Origin: Limosilactobacillus portuensis
Lineage (GTDB): Bacteria > Bacillota > Bacilli > Lactobacillales > Lactobacillaceae
Length of the DNA: 64,000 nucleotides
Reading direction: 5' to 3'
NCBI RefSeq assembly: GCF_014838735.1
Contig: NZ_JABUXQ010000010.1
Location: 1 to 64,000 of the forward strand
Shown here: one piece after another, positions 53,285-63,214 of the stretch
Layout of the letters: the number at the start of each line of letters is the position of its first letter
Position numbering within the stretch: the first letter of the stretch is position 1
The notes under the pieces: generated by a model
What the model was told of the DNA's origin: nothing
The model's input: only the letters and a program-made list of their open reading frames with translations
The model's database searches: none
Position numbers and translations under genes: made by a program

Positions 53285-54871
53285 GTGAACAACACAAAAA
53301 ATCAACACCGTAAGCATCATTTAATTGAATATGCTAACGGTAAGTCTCTGGAAGAGATTAACGGAACTGTTAAGGTTCCACATGGTAAAGGTTTCTGGCG
53401 AACATTATTCGCTTATTCTGGCCCTGGTGCATTAGTTGCCGTGGGTTATATGGATCCTGGTAACTGGGCTACTTCAATTACCGGTGGTCAGAGTTTCCAG
53501 TACACCTTAATGACTACTATCTTGATTTCAAGTTTGATTGCGATGTTGCTTCAATACATGGCAGCTAAACTCGGAATCGTGAGTCAAATGGACTTGGCCC
53601 AGGCAACACGGGCCCGTACCGGTAAAGCATTAGGTGTTATTCTATGGATCATGACTGAGTTAGCCATCATGGCAACTGATATTGCTGAAGTTATTGGTGC
53701 CGCAATTGCCCTTAACTTGTTATTCCACATTCCGTTGATTCCATCAGTATTTATTACCGTTCTTGATGTTTTGGTATTGCTATTATTAACCAAGATTGGT
53801 TTCCGGAAGATCGAAGCAATTGTTGCCTGCCTAATTTTAGTTATTCTATTCGTCTTTGCCTATCAGGTCGCATTGTCACACCCTAACTGGGGTGCTGCTT
53901 TTGCTGGCTTACTGCCTTCCACTAAGGCAATTGCTAAGTCACCAGAAATTGGTGGAATTACTCCATTAAGTGGTTCCCTTGGTATCATTGGTGCGACTGT
54001 TATGCCTCACAACTTATACCTCCACTCAGCAATTTCTCAGACTCGGCAAATCGACCACAACGACTTGGATAGTATCCGGAAAACTGTTCGGTTCACCACT
54101 TGGGATTCTAATATTCAATTGTCATTAGCCTTTGTTGTTAACGCATTGCTGTTAATCATGGGGGTTGCCGTATTTAAGACTGGTGCCGTTCAAGATAGTT
54201 CATTCTTCGGTCTTTACGATGCATTAAACAACACTTCAATGCTCAGTAACCCAATTTTGATTGCGGTTGCTAAGTCCGGTATTCTTTCAACGTTATTTGC
54301 TGTTGCCCTGCTTGCTTCTGGTCAAAACTCAACCATTACTGGTACCTTAACTGGTCAAGTAATCATGGAAGGGTTCGTTCACATGAAGATGCCACTTTGG
54401 GCTCGTCGTCTTGTTACGCGGATTATGTCAGTTATCCCTGTTTTAATCTGTGTTGGGATGACTTCAGGCGAATCAACCATCCAACAACACACTGCTTTGA
54501 ACCTTCTAATGGAAAACTCACAGGTATTCTTAGCATTTGCCCTACCATTCTCAATGTTGCCATTGTTAATGATGACTAACAGTGACGTTGAAATGGGTGA
54601 ATTTAAGAACCGCGGCTGGGTTAAGGTTTGTGGTTGGATCTCCGTTATCGCATTAACTTTCTTGAACCTCTACAACCTTCCTTCAACATATGAAGGATTT
54701 GATATTTGGTCAAAAGGTACTTCAGATGTCTTAGCCTACATCACCATTATTATCATCCTTGTCCTCTTAGCTTGGACTTGTGTTGAATTATACCGTGGTG
54801 ACAAACGCTTTGCCGCTGAAGGAAAAGGTTTCGGTCAAAAGGAAGAAAAGATGGCTGATAGCAAGGATTAA
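53285..54871 (+). CDS. mntH: NRAMP manganese/divalent metal transporter MntH (528 aa)
   Basis: Proton-coupled Mn(II)/Fe(II) importer. TM1 motif DPGN (VGYMDPGNWATSITGG, about residue 75) and TM6 motif MPHNLYLHS (about 255) provide the metal ligands; eleven to twelve helices are visible. The GTG at 53285 is preferred because AAAGGTGGATTTGGC precedes it; the frame extends 12 codons further but without a site. The N-terminal ~50 residues (HRKHHLIEYANGKSLEEING) and acidic/Lys tail are cytoplasmic. Codon bias suggests high expression. Monocistronic. Confidence 0.94.
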   Translation: MNNTKNQHRKHHLIEYANGKSLEEINGTVKVPHGKGFWRTLFAYSGPGALVAVGYMDPGNWATSITGGQSFQYTLMTTILISSLIAMLLQYMAAKLGIVSQMDLAQATRARTGKALGVILWIMTELAIMATDIAEVIGAAIALNLLFHIPLIPSVFITVLDVLVLLLLTKIGFRKIEAIVACLILVILFVFAYQVALSHPNWGAAFAGLLPSTKAIAKSPEIGGITPLSGSLGIIGATVMPHNLYLHSAISQTRQIDHNDLDSIRKTVRFTTWDSNIQLSLAFVVNALLLIMGVAVFKTGAVQDSSFFGLYDALNNTSMLSNPILIAVAKSGILSTLFAVALLASGQNSTITGTLTGQVIMEGFVHMKMPLWARRLVTRIMSVIPVLICVGMTSGESTIQQHTALNLLMENSQVFLAFALPFSMLPLLMMTNSDVEMGEFKNRGWVKVCGWISVIALTFLNLYNLPSTYEGFDIWSKGTSDVLAYITIIIILVLLAWTCVELYRGDKRFAAEGKGFGQKEEKMADSKD

Positions 54872-54976
54872 AACTTCCTTTATTATTCACTCACAAATTC
54901 TTCAAACTTTACCTGTATATTAGGAACCATAAGATAACTCCTATATCTTTTCCTCCCTAAATAAAAGTAAAGATTT

Positions 54977-55018
54977 AAAAATTAGGGGCTGGGGTAATTC
55001 CCGGTCCCTAATTTTTTG
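54977..55018 (+). terminator. Rho-independent terminator
   Basis: AAATTAGGGGCTGGGG / CCCGGTCCCTAATTT imperfect stem with a T6 run, about 100 bases behind mntH. Confidence 0.7.
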
Positions 55019-55113
55019 CTTCTAAATAGCACTAAACCAGTTGATAATCCGGTAAAATGTTATAATATATCTTTGAAAATATAAGTCTCATCCTTAACTT
55101 TGAGGTGAATTCA

Positions 55114-55689
55114 TTGAACAATCAAAATAATAATGAACGCCCTACCCGTGTTCAGCTATATGATTCAAATAACAATCGTCGTTCCCACTTGGGCGGTAAA
55201 AAGCCAAAGATGCCCCATTTTAAGGGAAAAAATAAGCTTTTCAAAATCCTGCTAGCAATCCTGTTAGCTATCTTAGTGATCATGATCATTGTCTTTTTGA
55301 TCAAGCAACAAAACCCTGTTAATACTGATAACAATGACACAACAGTCTCAACCAGTAGTAAATCATCGTCACACAAAAAGAAGCATCACAAAAAGCACCA
55401 GTCTTCTAGTACCAGTGATGATGACCAAGATACTTATTCATTCTCATACTCCACCAGTAACGGTGGCGGTTCACGGGGAACCCAACACTATTCTAATCAA
55501 GACCAACACACAACCGACAATAATGGCGGAAACACAACTTCTTCTCAAAACAGCACTCCACAATCAAACCAGAACAATAATAACGGGAATGCCCATCAAT
55601 CTAACAATTCTGGTAATGGTCAATCTAATAACGGAAATAATGGTGGTAGTACTGGCTCTACACCAGCACCAAATTCTGTTAGTCATTAA
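55114..55689 (+). CDS. Hypothetical membrane-anchored protein with Ser/Asn/Gly-rich tail (191 aa)
   Basis: A basic cytoplasmic N-terminus (about 1-45), one TM helix (LFKILLAILLAILVIMIIVF), then a low-complexity extracellular tail: Ser/Lys/His-rich, then Asn/Gln/Gly/Ser-rich (about 120-190). No LPxTG. The TTG at 55114 lies five bases after GAGGTGA; the longer frame starts within that site. Unknown role, perhaps cell-wall-associated. It ends just before the thrS promoter, with no terminator between. Confidence 0.68.
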   Translation: MNNQNNNERPTRVQLYDSNNNRRSHLGGKKPKMPHFKGKNKLFKILLAILLAILVIMIIVFLIKQQNPVNTDNNDTTVSTSSKSSSHKKKHHKKHQSSSTSDDDQDTYSFSYSTSNGGGSRGTQHYSNQDQHTTDNNGGNTTSSQNSTPQSNQNNNNGNAHQSNNSGNGQSNNGNNGGSTGSTPAPNSVSH

Positions 55690-55708
55690 ATAAAATTCAA
55701 AAAAGGGG

Positions 55709-55736
55709 TTGCGATTCGTTCTCCCAGTGATATAAT
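55709..55736 (+). promoter_or_regulatory. thrS promoter
   Basis: -35 TTGCGA (55709-55714), 16-base spacer, -10 TATAAT (55731-55736), directly ahead of the T-box leader. Confidence 0.65.
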
Positions 55737-55744
55737 CATAGGCA

Positions 55745-56000
55745 ATTAAAGGATATGCACATTAATTACCCTCTACTAGGGAGTCGGTGCCTAGGCTGGA
55801 AGCACCGTTGAGGATCTAATTATTGTTGTACCACCTTTACTTATTGCTTGCCGAAATAAGGCGAGTCGGGTCGTGTCCGTTAATACACCTTAGAGAGGAC
55901 GGTATCAGTACGTCCTGAAGATGGGTGGAACCACGCTAATTATAAAAATAATTGACGTCCCTAACGCTATTACTTTAGTAGCGTTAGGGACGTTTTTTGT
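55745..56000 (+). promoter_or_regulatory. T-box riboswitch, threonine (thrS leader)
   Basis: The leader contains the T-box sequence TGGGTGGAACCACG (55922-55935) and, after it, a terminator (ACGTCCCTAACGCT / AGCGTTAGGGACGT, T6) at 55955-56000. Uncharged tRNA should pair with UGGN and favour the antiterminator. The specifier could be the ACC triplet near 55830, in keeping with threonine, but I have not folded stem I. Confidence 0.9.
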
Positions 56001-56028
56001 TTAACTACAAAAAAGGGAGAGATTGTTT

Positions 56029-57834
56029 ATGGCTCAAGTTGCTGTTATGTCACCAGATGGATCAGTTAAAAAGATCGATCGTGATTCAAAAGAAGGTTTA
56101 CAAGCATTACGGAAGCTTTCTGCATTGATGTTGAAGGCTGCCTTAAAGCAAGAATTTAAGGGAATCCGTTTAGGGGAAGCAGTCGCTGACGAAGATGGTT
56201 TCCATGTTGATTCAGACAAGGACAACCAACAAGTTTCTGCTGACGAATTACCAGCACTTGAAGATGTTATCAAGGGAATGGCAAAGAACGACGCAAAGGT
56301 TGAATTTGTCGAAGTTCCTGTTGAAGATGCTTTAGCAGAAGTTGAAGCAGACCGTTTCTCAAGTGAATTGATCAAGGAAAGTGCCAAGGATGGCAAGGTT
56401 GCCATGTACCAACTTGGTGATGTCAAGGCAGTTGCCGACGACGATATTCTCCTTTACGGCGATGTTGTCAAGAACCTCCGCCTTCTTTCCGTTGCCGGTG
56501 CTTACTGGAAGGGTATGTCATCAAACCCAATGCTCCAACGGATTTACGGTACTGTCTTCTACAAGAAGGATGCCTTAGAAGAAGACCTTAAGAAGCGTCA
56601 AGAAGCCAAGGAACGTGATCACCGGGTTATCGGTAACCAACTTGATCTCTTCTTCGTTGATCCAAAGGTTGGTGCCGGATTACCATACTGGATGCCAAAG
56701 GGTGCCACTATTCGGCGGACAATCGAACGTTACATCATCGATCGTGAAGTAGCGGATGGTTACAAGCACGTTTACACTCCAGTATTAATGAACCTCGATG
56801 CTTACAAGACTTCTGGTCACTGGGAACACTACCGCGATGACATGTTCCCACCAATGGACATGGGTGACGGTGAAATGCTTGAATTGCGGCCAATGAACTG
56901 CCCAAGCCATATTCAAATTTACAAGCACCATATTCGTTCATACCGTGATCTTCCATTACGGATTGCTGAACTTGGAATGATGCACCGTTACGAAAAGTCT
57001 GGTGCCCTTTCTGGACTTCAACGGGTTCGTGAAATGACCTTAAATGATGGTCACACTTTCGTTACCCTTGACCAAATCCGTTCTGAATTTGCTAAGATCC
57101 TTCGTTTAATCATGGACGTTTACAAGGACTTTGACATTACTGATTACAGTTTCCGTCTTTCTCTTCGTGATCCAAAGAACGTTAAGAAGTACTATGCTAA
57201 CGATGAGATGTGGGAAAAGTCTCAATCAATGTTAAAGAAGGCCATGGATGACCTTAACCTTGATTACTACGAAGCTGAAGGTGAAGCTGCCTTCTACGGT
57301 CCAAAGCTTGATATTCAAACTAAGACTGCCCTTGGCAACGATGAAACCATGTCAACAATCCAACTTGACTTTATGCTTCCAGAACGTTTCGGTCTTACTT
57401 ATGTTGGTCAAGATGGTAAGGAACATCAACCAGTTATGATTCACCGTGGTGTTGTTGGTACTATGGAACGGTTCATCGCTTACTTAACTGAAATTTACAA
57501 GGGTGCTTTCCCAACCTGGTTAGCTCCTGAACAAGTTCACATTATTCCAGTTAATGAAGATGCTCATGGTGAATATGCTGATGAACTTGCTAAGAAGATG
57601 AAGGCTGCTAACATTCGGGTTGTTGTTGATCACCGGAACGAAAAGATGGGTTACAAGATTCGTGAATCTCAAACTCAAAAGGTTCCATACACTCTTGTTG
57701 TTGGTGACGATGAAAAGGCTAATAACGGCGTTTCTGTACGGAAGTATGGTGAAAAGGAACAAAATGAAATGAGCCAAGATGCATTTATGAACGAAATTCT
57801 CGATGATATTGCATCCTACTCTCGCGAAAATTAA
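56029..57834 (+). CDS. thrS: Threonyl-tRNA synthetase without TGS domain and with degenerate editing domain (601 aa)
   Basis: The catalytic core is complete: YGPKLDIQ, motif 2 ([20 protein letters not shown]), zinc ligands in MNCPSH, NDGH and MIHRG, and a normal anticodon domain. The first ~60 residues that form TGS in typical ThrRS are missing. In the N2 region the editing signature RHSxAHLL reads RKLSALML and DxCRGPHV reads [10 protein letters not shown], so the His/Cys residues needed to clear Ser-tRNA are gone. AGYWKG-like [20 protein letters not shown] after it is conserved. Strong codon bias and the T-box suggest it is the main ThrRS. ATG after GGGAGAGATTGTTT. Confidence 0.93.
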   Translation: MAQVAVMSPDGSVKKIDRDSKEGLQALRKLSALMLKAALKQEFKGIRLGEAVADEDGFHVDSDKDNQQVSADELPALEDVIKGMAKNDAKVEFVEVPVEDALAEVEADRFSSELIKESAKDGKVAMYQLGDVKAVADDDILLYGDVVKNLRLLSVAGAYWKGMSSNPMLQRIYGTVFYKKDALEEDLKKRQEAKERDHRVIGNQLDLFFVDPKVGAGLPYWMPKGATIRRTIERYIIDREVADGYKHVYTPVLMNLDAYKTSGHWEHYRDDMFPPMDMGDGEMLELRPMNCPSHIQIYKHHIRSYRDLPLRIAELGMMHRYEKSGALSGLQRVREMTLNDGHTFVTLDQIRSEFAKILRLIMDVYKDFDITDYSFRLSLRDPKNVKKYYANDEMWEKSQSMLKKAMDDLNLDYYEAEGEAAFYGPKLDIQTKTALGNDETMSTIQLDFMLPERFGLTYVGQDGKEHQPVMIHRGVVGTMERFIAYLTEIYKGAFPTWLAPEQVHIIPVNEDAHGEYADELAKKMKAANIRVVVDHRNEKMGYKIRESQTQKVPYTLVVGDDEKANNGVSVRKYGEKEQNEMSQDAFMNEILDDIASYSREN

Positions 57835-57848
57835 AAACCAACTATCCT

Positions 57849-57900
57849 AAAATAAAAGAGGTCGAAAATTCTGATTGGAATTTTCGATCTCTTTTATTTT
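57849..57900. terminator. Bidirectional terminator
   Basis: AAATAAAAGAGGTCGAAAATTC / GAATTTTCGATCTCTTTTATTT (split), between thrS and the convergent aquaporin gene. Confidence 0.9.
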
Positions 57901-57918
57901 ATTCTATCAAGATGTTCT

Positions 57919-58629
57919 TTAGATTTTTGCTAATTGTTCTACCCAGCACGCAAAAAGGCTCCCAGCTAAAGGGCCAAGCATTGGTACCCAAGCATACGAC
58001 CATTCACTTTTGCCCTTATTTGGTACGGGAAGAATAGTATAAGCTAACCGTGGTGACCAGTCCCGGGCAGGATTCAAGGCAAAACCAGTCGTTGAGCCGA
58101 GGCAAGTTCCAATAACGGCAATCACAAGGCCAACCATAAACGGTTTTAGTCCTGAAGTAAAATTGCCTAAATTCAACAAGATAAAAATAAAGGCAAAGGT
58201 CGCGATAAATTCTGAAAGAAAGTTAAACAGACCATTCTTAATTGCTGGTCGCGTAGCAAAAATTCCAACAGTATTCCCTTCCTTAGCCGTTTTGGTGACC
58301 TTAAATTGCGGGTAAAATTGAATAATTACAATGATCGCGCCAACGAAAGCGCCCAAAAATTGACCACTTAAATAAGGAAGCACTGAATGCCAGGGAAACA
58401 AGTCCAAAATTGCGTATGGGATCGTTACCGCAGGATTAAGATGCCCTTGAGAACCAAGGAACCCAGCAACATAAACTCCCATTGTTACTGCTAGTCCCCA
58501 GGAAATACTAATGTACCACCAGTTGCTCCCGCAACCATAACTTTGTTTTAAATTTACGCTAGCACACGCACCGCAGCCAAGAACAATTAAAATCATTGTC
58601 CCAAAAAATTCGCCAATAAATCCATGCAT
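57919..58629 (-). CDS. MIP-family glycerol facilitator / aquaporin (236 aa)
   Basis: Six helices and two NPA half-helices: GHLNPAVTIPYAI (about 65) and FALNPARDWSPRLAY (about 190). Asp after NPAR is the mark of glycerol-conducting aquaglyceroporins. It passes glycerol, water, perhaps lactic acid or H2O2. It stands alone, without glpK. ATG after AAGGGTGGGAGCTTGA. GlpF/PduF-like in sequence, but I leave the symbol blank. Confidence 0.9.
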   Translation of the reverse strand: MHGFIGEFFGTMILIVLGCGACASVNLKQSYGCGSNWWYISISWGLAVTMGVYVAGFLGSQGHLNPAVTIPYAILDLFPWHSVLPYLSGQFLGAFVGAIIVIIQFYPQFKVTKTAKEGNTVGIFATRPAIKNGLFNFLSEFIATFAFIFILLNLGNFTSGLKPFMVGLVIAVIGTCLGSTTGFALNPARDWSPRLAYTILPVPNKGKSEWSYAWVPMLGPLAGSLFACWVEQLAKI

Positions 58630-58708
58630 TCAAGCTCCCACCCTTCTTGTATTCGCTTACAGAGATGGTTTAATTTTAGCATACTTAAGTTGAAATTACT
58701 GCTAACTA

Positions 58709-59017
58709 TTAGATCCCGCGCCATTGACATTGTTTGATATCAACATGATTCTCATCCTTAAATGGCACCTTCTCGGCCATCAGCATCGGTCGCTGGTCGA
58801 ACCATCCTGGAACAAGTCGACCAGTAGCGGTTACTACCCTGTGGCAAGGATGTTTACCATAGCCGCCAGACTTACCAAGAGCCTTACCCACTAATCTAGC
58901 ATTTCGGGGACGGCCGATTATTTTAGCGATTTGCCCATAGGTTGCTACCCGACCGAACGGAATAATATCAACAATGTTTAACACAGATTGCATAAACTGC
59001 TCATCAATCTTTGTCAT
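58709..59017 (-). CDS. MGMT-type DNA-binding domain protein with active-site Cys (102 aa)
   Basis: A single MGMT C-terminal domain: IPFGRVATYGQIAKIIGRPR, then GKHPCHRVVTATGRL with the alkyl-acceptor Cys in PCHRV. In alkyltransferase-like (Atl) proteins that Cys is Trp, so this short form may retain alkyl transfer. Arg finger and wing are present. Starts four bases after the MFS gene stop, hence third in the NPP-MFS-MGMT operon. ATG after AAACGAGTGATTAA. Confidence 0.85.
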   Translation of the reverse strand: MTKIDEQFMQSVLNIVDIIPFGRVATYGQIAKIIGRPRNARLVGKALGKSGGYGKHPCHRVVTATGRLVPGWFDQRPMLMAEKVPFKDENHVDIKQCQWRGI

Positions 59018-59021
59018 TTAA

Positions 59022-60260
59022 TCACTCGTTTCTTGAGTCAACTGCGGCAACATTAGAAAAATGATTAGTCCAACTAATAAGAGAAGCTGCGCCAACCGTG
59101 GATTTATTAGTCAATTGGGTTACAAATCCCACAATTACCGGGCCCAAAATAGCAGAAAATTTACCAAGAATATTATAAAAGCCAAAGAACTCGCTACTCG
59201 AATCTTTAGGGATCAACTGGCCAAAATAAGACCGACTAAGCGCTTGTAATCCGCCTTGACTTGTCCCAACTAAAATAGCAAGAACCCAGAAATCAGCTAA
59301 TGATTTTAAGCGTAACGCATCTAAACAAATAAAAAGGTAAATGATAATCCCTACTAGAATTGCTAAACGGTTTGATGTCTTCTGAGCTAGCCAACCATAA
59401 AGAATTGAACACGGGAATGCAATTAATTGAACCATAAGCAGAACAAGCATTAGCATTGTTGTTTCGATTCCGAGGTCCTTCCCGATTGCGGTCGCCATTG
59501 TAAAAATAGTATCGACGCCATCAATATAAAAGAAGTAAGCAACCAGAAACCAGAAAATCTTTCGGTGCTGTTTAACGTGATAAAGCGTTCTTCCCAATCG
59601 TTTGAAACTATCCACCACTGGATCGGTTACCGCCTGAACATTATGGTACTGATGCCCATGTCTTAACAACGGCCAAGCAAAAATTACCCACCAGACCGCA
59701 GCGAGGATAAAGCTGAATTTTGCAATTCCATAACTACTTAAAAGGCCATTAAAACCACCAGTTAGTTGTGCACCAAGAAAAATAATGAAAGCGAGGGCAC
59801 CACCAAGATAGCCCATCCCGTAACCGGTTGTTGAAACAGCGTCCATCTGCTGATTATCAGCGACATCAGTCAGAAAACTATCATAAAAAAGATTTCCGCC
59901 AGAATAACCAATTACCGAAAGAACATAAATAATTAGTAACACAGCCCATTGATTTATCGGAACGACAGCTAACGCAAAGGTCATTGCAATACCAACCCAC
60001 GTAAATAAATTCAGCCACCGACGTTTTGAATTAGGGTAATCCGCCAGCGCGCCAAGTAACGGCGCCATTAATGACACAATTAAAGTACCAAAACTATTCG
60101 CATAACCCCAAAATGCGGTTGAATTGGTTGCACTAATCCCGTTCTCATTTACAATCGCCTTAAAGTAAACCGGCAAGACAGCAGTCACTACTAAAATTCC
60201 GTAACCAGAATTAGCCCAGTCATAAAAAATCCATTGCCACTGTTGCTTATTAAACTTCAC
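59022..60260 (-). CDS. MFS transporter of the UMF1/BtlA-like group (412 aa)
   Basis: Opens with the UMF1 hallmark (WIFYDWANSGYGILVVTAVL) and has twelve helices, an ALADYPNSKRRWLNLF loop and a SQGGLQALSRSYFGQLIPKD motif. Function unknown (Atg22-related permeases export amino acids in eukaryotes). It begins GTG directly after the stop of the phosphodiesterase gene, with GAGGTTAAGTAA as site, so it may export a product of that enzyme. Confidence 0.85.
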   Translation of the reverse strand: MKFNKQQWQWIFYDWANSGYGILVVTAVLPVYFKAIVNENGISATNSTAFWGYANSFGTLIVSLMAPLLGALADYPNSKRRWLNLFTWVGIAMTFALAVVPINQWAVLLIIYVLSVIGYSGGNLFYDSFLTDVADNQQMDAVSTTGYGMGYLGGALAFIIFLGAQLTGGFNGLLSSYGIAKFSFILAAVWWVIFAWPLLRHGHQYHNVQAVTDPVVDSFKRLGRTLYHVKQHRKIFWFLVAYFFYIDGVDTIFTMATAIGKDLGIETTMLMLVLLMVQLIAFPCSILYGWLAQKTSNRLAILVGIIIYLFICLDALRLKSLADFWVLAILVGTSQGGLQALSRSYFGQLIPKDSSSEFFGFYNILGKFSAILGPVIVGFVTQLTNKSTVGAASLISWTNHFSNVAAVDSRNE

Positions 60261-61550
60261 TTACTTAACCTCACTTTTTATTACTCCAGGAATTACCTGA
60301 CCGGCTGTTGGTGCAGGATAATGGAGTCCTAATATCTTAGCAAATGTTGGTCCTTCATCAACCAAGTGGGCTGTTTCTACTTCCTTTCCTTGGTTAATGC
60401 TTGGTCCAACAAAAATTGCGGTTGTGAAATAATTAGGCTGGTTAGGGCCATAACCATGAACAGCACGATAACGATCATGAGTACCAAGCGAGCTGGGATC
60501 AACCTTTTCGACAATTGCTGGCCGATTAACCTCATCGGTAAAATAATACCCTGGTTTGGCCTCAACTAAAAAACTACACTTTGGGTCGGCACCAAGCTTT
60601 ACCGCTTCCGCACCACTATAAATCCGTTCAACACCTTCGACACCAGCAATTAATTGCTTCAACTTATTCAGATCAACATAGCCCTTGGTATCCCCATCGC
60701 ATGTTTTTGCAGTCACTCGCCAATTATTCTTGTATGTTGACTTTCCCTTAATTGGGGTAAGCAGGCCTTGTTTTGCAAAGGCCATGTTAAGGTGAATCAT
60801 TTTATCAACATTGATTTGATAGTGGTCACCTAAAATTACAAAATCAGTATCGTCGTATGTCCCCGCATCACGGCTTGCCTGAATAATCTTTGCTACCCGA
60901 CGATCTAGCCTTTGCAAAGCCGCCTTAGCTTGTGGAGAACGAACCCCATTCCGGTGACGCATACTGTCCATATCAACTAAATGAATTAGCGTAAGATCTG
61001 GGCGCTTATTTTTTAATGTATCTACAGCACATGCAGTCACAAAGTCATCAAGCCACGGTTGCTTGATTCCTCGTCGAAGTTTTCCGTAACGATGATTCAT
61101 TTGATAAAGAAACAGTGGCGAACTTGCTTTAAGTGACACTAATACTTGATTCGTCCAGATCCGATTAGGAAAAATCTCTGCTAAATTATAATTTATTTTA
61201 CTTCTTGCGGTAACCGGCCACAAAAATGCTGCCGTTGTTAAGCCGGCTTCACGTGCAACATCATAAAGCGGCATTGCCTTAACATCTTTACGGTACCAGT
61301 ACCAATCAGGCGATTCGCGTTGTGGTTGAATTTTTGTGTTGTTTACAATGCCGTGAATTGCTGGATATTGGCCAGTAATGATTGAAGTATGTGATGGGTA
61401 AGTTAAGGTCGGAAAGATTCCTCTAACCCGTTTAACCCACGTTCCCCGTTTAATTAATTGATCAAGATGGGGAACGAATTCGCGAAATTCATCGAGATCA
61501 CGAAGGCCCAGCGAATCAAGAGAGATTACTACCAATTTATGTAATGCCAT
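60261..61550 (-). CDS. Nucleotide pyrophosphatase/phosphodiesterase-type hydrolase, alkaline phosphatase superfamily (429 aa)
   Basis: Metal-site motifs in order: VVISLDSLG (Asp), nucleophile Thr in FPTLTYPSHTSIITG, LVDMDSMRHR (Asp/His), ILGDHYQ (Asp-His) and a late GTHDRYRAVHGYGP (His). This pattern is that of the type I phosphodiesterase / NPP branch. No clear signal peptide, so it is likely cytoplasmic; it may split nucleotide sugars, phosphodiesters or teichoic-acid precursors. First gene of the NPP-MFS-MGMT operon. Confidence 0.87.
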   Translation of the reverse strand: MALHKLVVISLDSLGLRDLDEFREFVPHLDQLIKRGTWVKRVRGIFPTLTYPSHTSIITGQYPAIHGIVNNTKIQPQRESPDWYWYRKDVKAMPLYDVAREAGLTTAAFLWPVTARSKINYNLAEIFPNRIWTNQVLVSLKASSPLFLYQMNHRYGKLRRGIKQPWLDDFVTACAVDTLKNKRPDLTLIHLVDMDSMRHRNGVRSPQAKAALQRLDRRVAKIIQASRDAGTYDDTDFVILGDHYQINVDKMIHLNMAFAKQGLLTPIKGKSTYKNNWRVTAKTCDGDTKGYVDLNKLKQLIAGVEGVERIYSGAEAVKLGADPKCSFLVEAKPGYYFTDEVNRPAIVEKVDPSSLGTHDRYRAVHGYGPNQPNYFTTAIFVGPSINQGKEVETAHLVDEGPTFAKILGLHYPAPTAGQVIPGVIKSEVK

Positions 61551-61757
61551 TATCCCATCTGCTTCCTTTTAAGTTTTATTTTCATTTTAAAATAAAACTT
61601 AGCAGATTCGTAACCCCAAAGATAAAATGATAAAAGTAAGTTCGTTGAAAGAAGAGCTAAAGCAAGCGGTTACAGGATCGGCAATTTGATTTACAGCGAT
61701 TTTTAATGTAAAATTAAGGTTCAGTTTTCTGTATTTTTTTTGAAAGGAATCATCATT

Positions 61758-63116
61758 ATGCAAAATCAGTTACCAAAGGGTAAAGAACACGAGAAAACTC
61801 TCGGTCTCTTTGACCTTTCCATTTTAGGTATCGGCGCAATTATTGGTACGGGAATTCTAGTATTAACTGGAATTGTCGCCGCGGAAGATTCAGGCCCAGC
61901 GATCGTCTTTTCCTTCCTAATTGCCGCGTTAGCTAGTGGATTAATTGGCCTCTGTTATTCTGAACTAACCACTAGTTTACCTAATTCAGGAAGTGCCTTC
62001 TTCTATGCTTGGGTATCCATTGGTAAGTTCGTCGCATTTTTGGCCGGCTGGACGCTAATTGGTGTTTATGTCACTACCACAGCAACAGTGGCGAATGGGT
62101 GGACTGGTTATGTTCAATCATTTTTAGAGGTTCTTGGCATTAACCTTCCTCATCGTTTCCTCGTTACTCCAGCTGCTGGAGGGTATGTTAACCTTCCTGC
62201 TGTTTTAATGATCTTCCTAATGACAATTATCCTAACTCGGGGAACAAGCGAAAGTAAGTTAATTAATAACTTCCTTGTTGGCGTGAAAATTTTTATTATC
62301 TTACTATTTATTATCGTTAGCGTTCCACACGTTAATCCTAGTAACTGGCATCCCTTCCTTCCATACGGTTATAAGGGGATCTTCACTGGTGCTTCTGCTG
62401 TTTTCTTCTCGTTCCTTGGCTTTGATGCCCTGGCAACTTCCGCAGAAGACGCGAAAGACGTTGATAAAAATATTCCCCGGGCAATCATTTTGTGCCTGGT
62501 TATCTCTACTACCCTTTATGTATTAGTAAGTCTTGTTATGACAGGGGTTGTTTCCTACACTAAGTTAAACGTTTCTGAAGCCATGTCCTATGTTTTGATT
62601 GTTAAGGGACATAGTTTTGTTGCGGAAATTGTCTCACTTGGTGCCGTTTTAGGGATCATGGCAGTTGTATTTGCCTTCATCTACGCCGGCTCTAACATTC
62701 TTAAATCAATGAGTCGGAGTGCCTTTCTTCCCAAGGGTCTTGCTAAAGTAAACACTAAAACTCAAAGTCCTAATCAGGCAATTTGGTTAGTGGGAATTTT
62801 TTCAGCGATTTTAGCTGGTGAATTTGATCTTCACTACTTGGCATTAATTGCTAACATCGGTTCTTTAATGGTGTTCGCGTTAATTTCACTTATTGTTATT
62901 ATTCTGCGTCTCCGTTATCCAGAACTTAAACGGCCTTTCAAGGTGCCATTCGGTAAGACAATTCCGGTACTTTCAATTATCATCTGTATTGTCCTTCTCG
63001 TTAGCATCTCATTGACCGCCTGGCTGACATACCTTATTTGGATCGCTCTTGGCTTAATTATTTACTTCTGCTATTCACTCCGTCATGCGGATGAATTTAA
63101 TTTTACAAAGGAATAA
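61758..63116 (+). CDS. APC-family cationic amino acid transporter (452 aa)
   Basis: Twelve helices; TM1 motif GIGAIIGTGILVLTG (substrate/ion loop), GLCYSELTTSLPNSGSAFFY, and SFLGFDALATSAEDAKDVDK-type loop in TM6-7. These fit the CAT/YfnA subgroup, importing basic or neutral amino acids by proton symport. The ATG at 61758 follows GAAAGGAATCATCATT. Divergent from the NPP operon by 207 bases. A strong terminator follows. Confidence 0.9.
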   Translation: MQNQLPKGKEHEKTLGLFDLSILGIGAIIGTGILVLTGIVAAEDSGPAIVFSFLIAALASGLIGLCYSELTTSLPNSGSAFFYAWVSIGKFVAFLAGWTLIGVYVTTTATVANGWTGYVQSFLEVLGINLPHRFLVTPAAGGYVNLPAVLMIFLMTIILTRGTSESKLINNFLVGVKIFIILLFIIVSVPHVNPSNWHPFLPYGYKGIFTGASAVFFSFLGFDALATSAEDAKDVDKNIPRAIILCLVISTTLYVLVSLVMTGVVSYTKLNVSEAMSYVLIVKGHSFVAEIVSLGAVLGIMAVVFAFIYAGSNILKSMSRSAFLPKGLAKVNTKTQSPNQAIWLVGIFSAILAGEFDLHYLALIANIGSLMVFALISLIVIILRLRYPELKRPFKVPFGKTIPVLSIIICIVLLVSISLTAWLTYLIWIALGLIIYFCYSLRHADEFNFTKE

Positions 63117-63135
63117 GATTCATCTTTACTATATT

Positions 63136-63182
63136 AAAAAGCTTCAAGTATTCGGGCTTCCCTGAATATTTGAAGCTTTTTT
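63136..63182. terminator. Bidirectional terminator
   Basis: AAAAAGCTTCAAGTATTC / GAATATTTGAAGCTTTTT, nine-base loop, between the permease and phoU. Confidence 0.9.
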
Positions 63183-63214
63183 AATGTGAATTATCAGTTA
63201 ACGCTGCCATTTGC

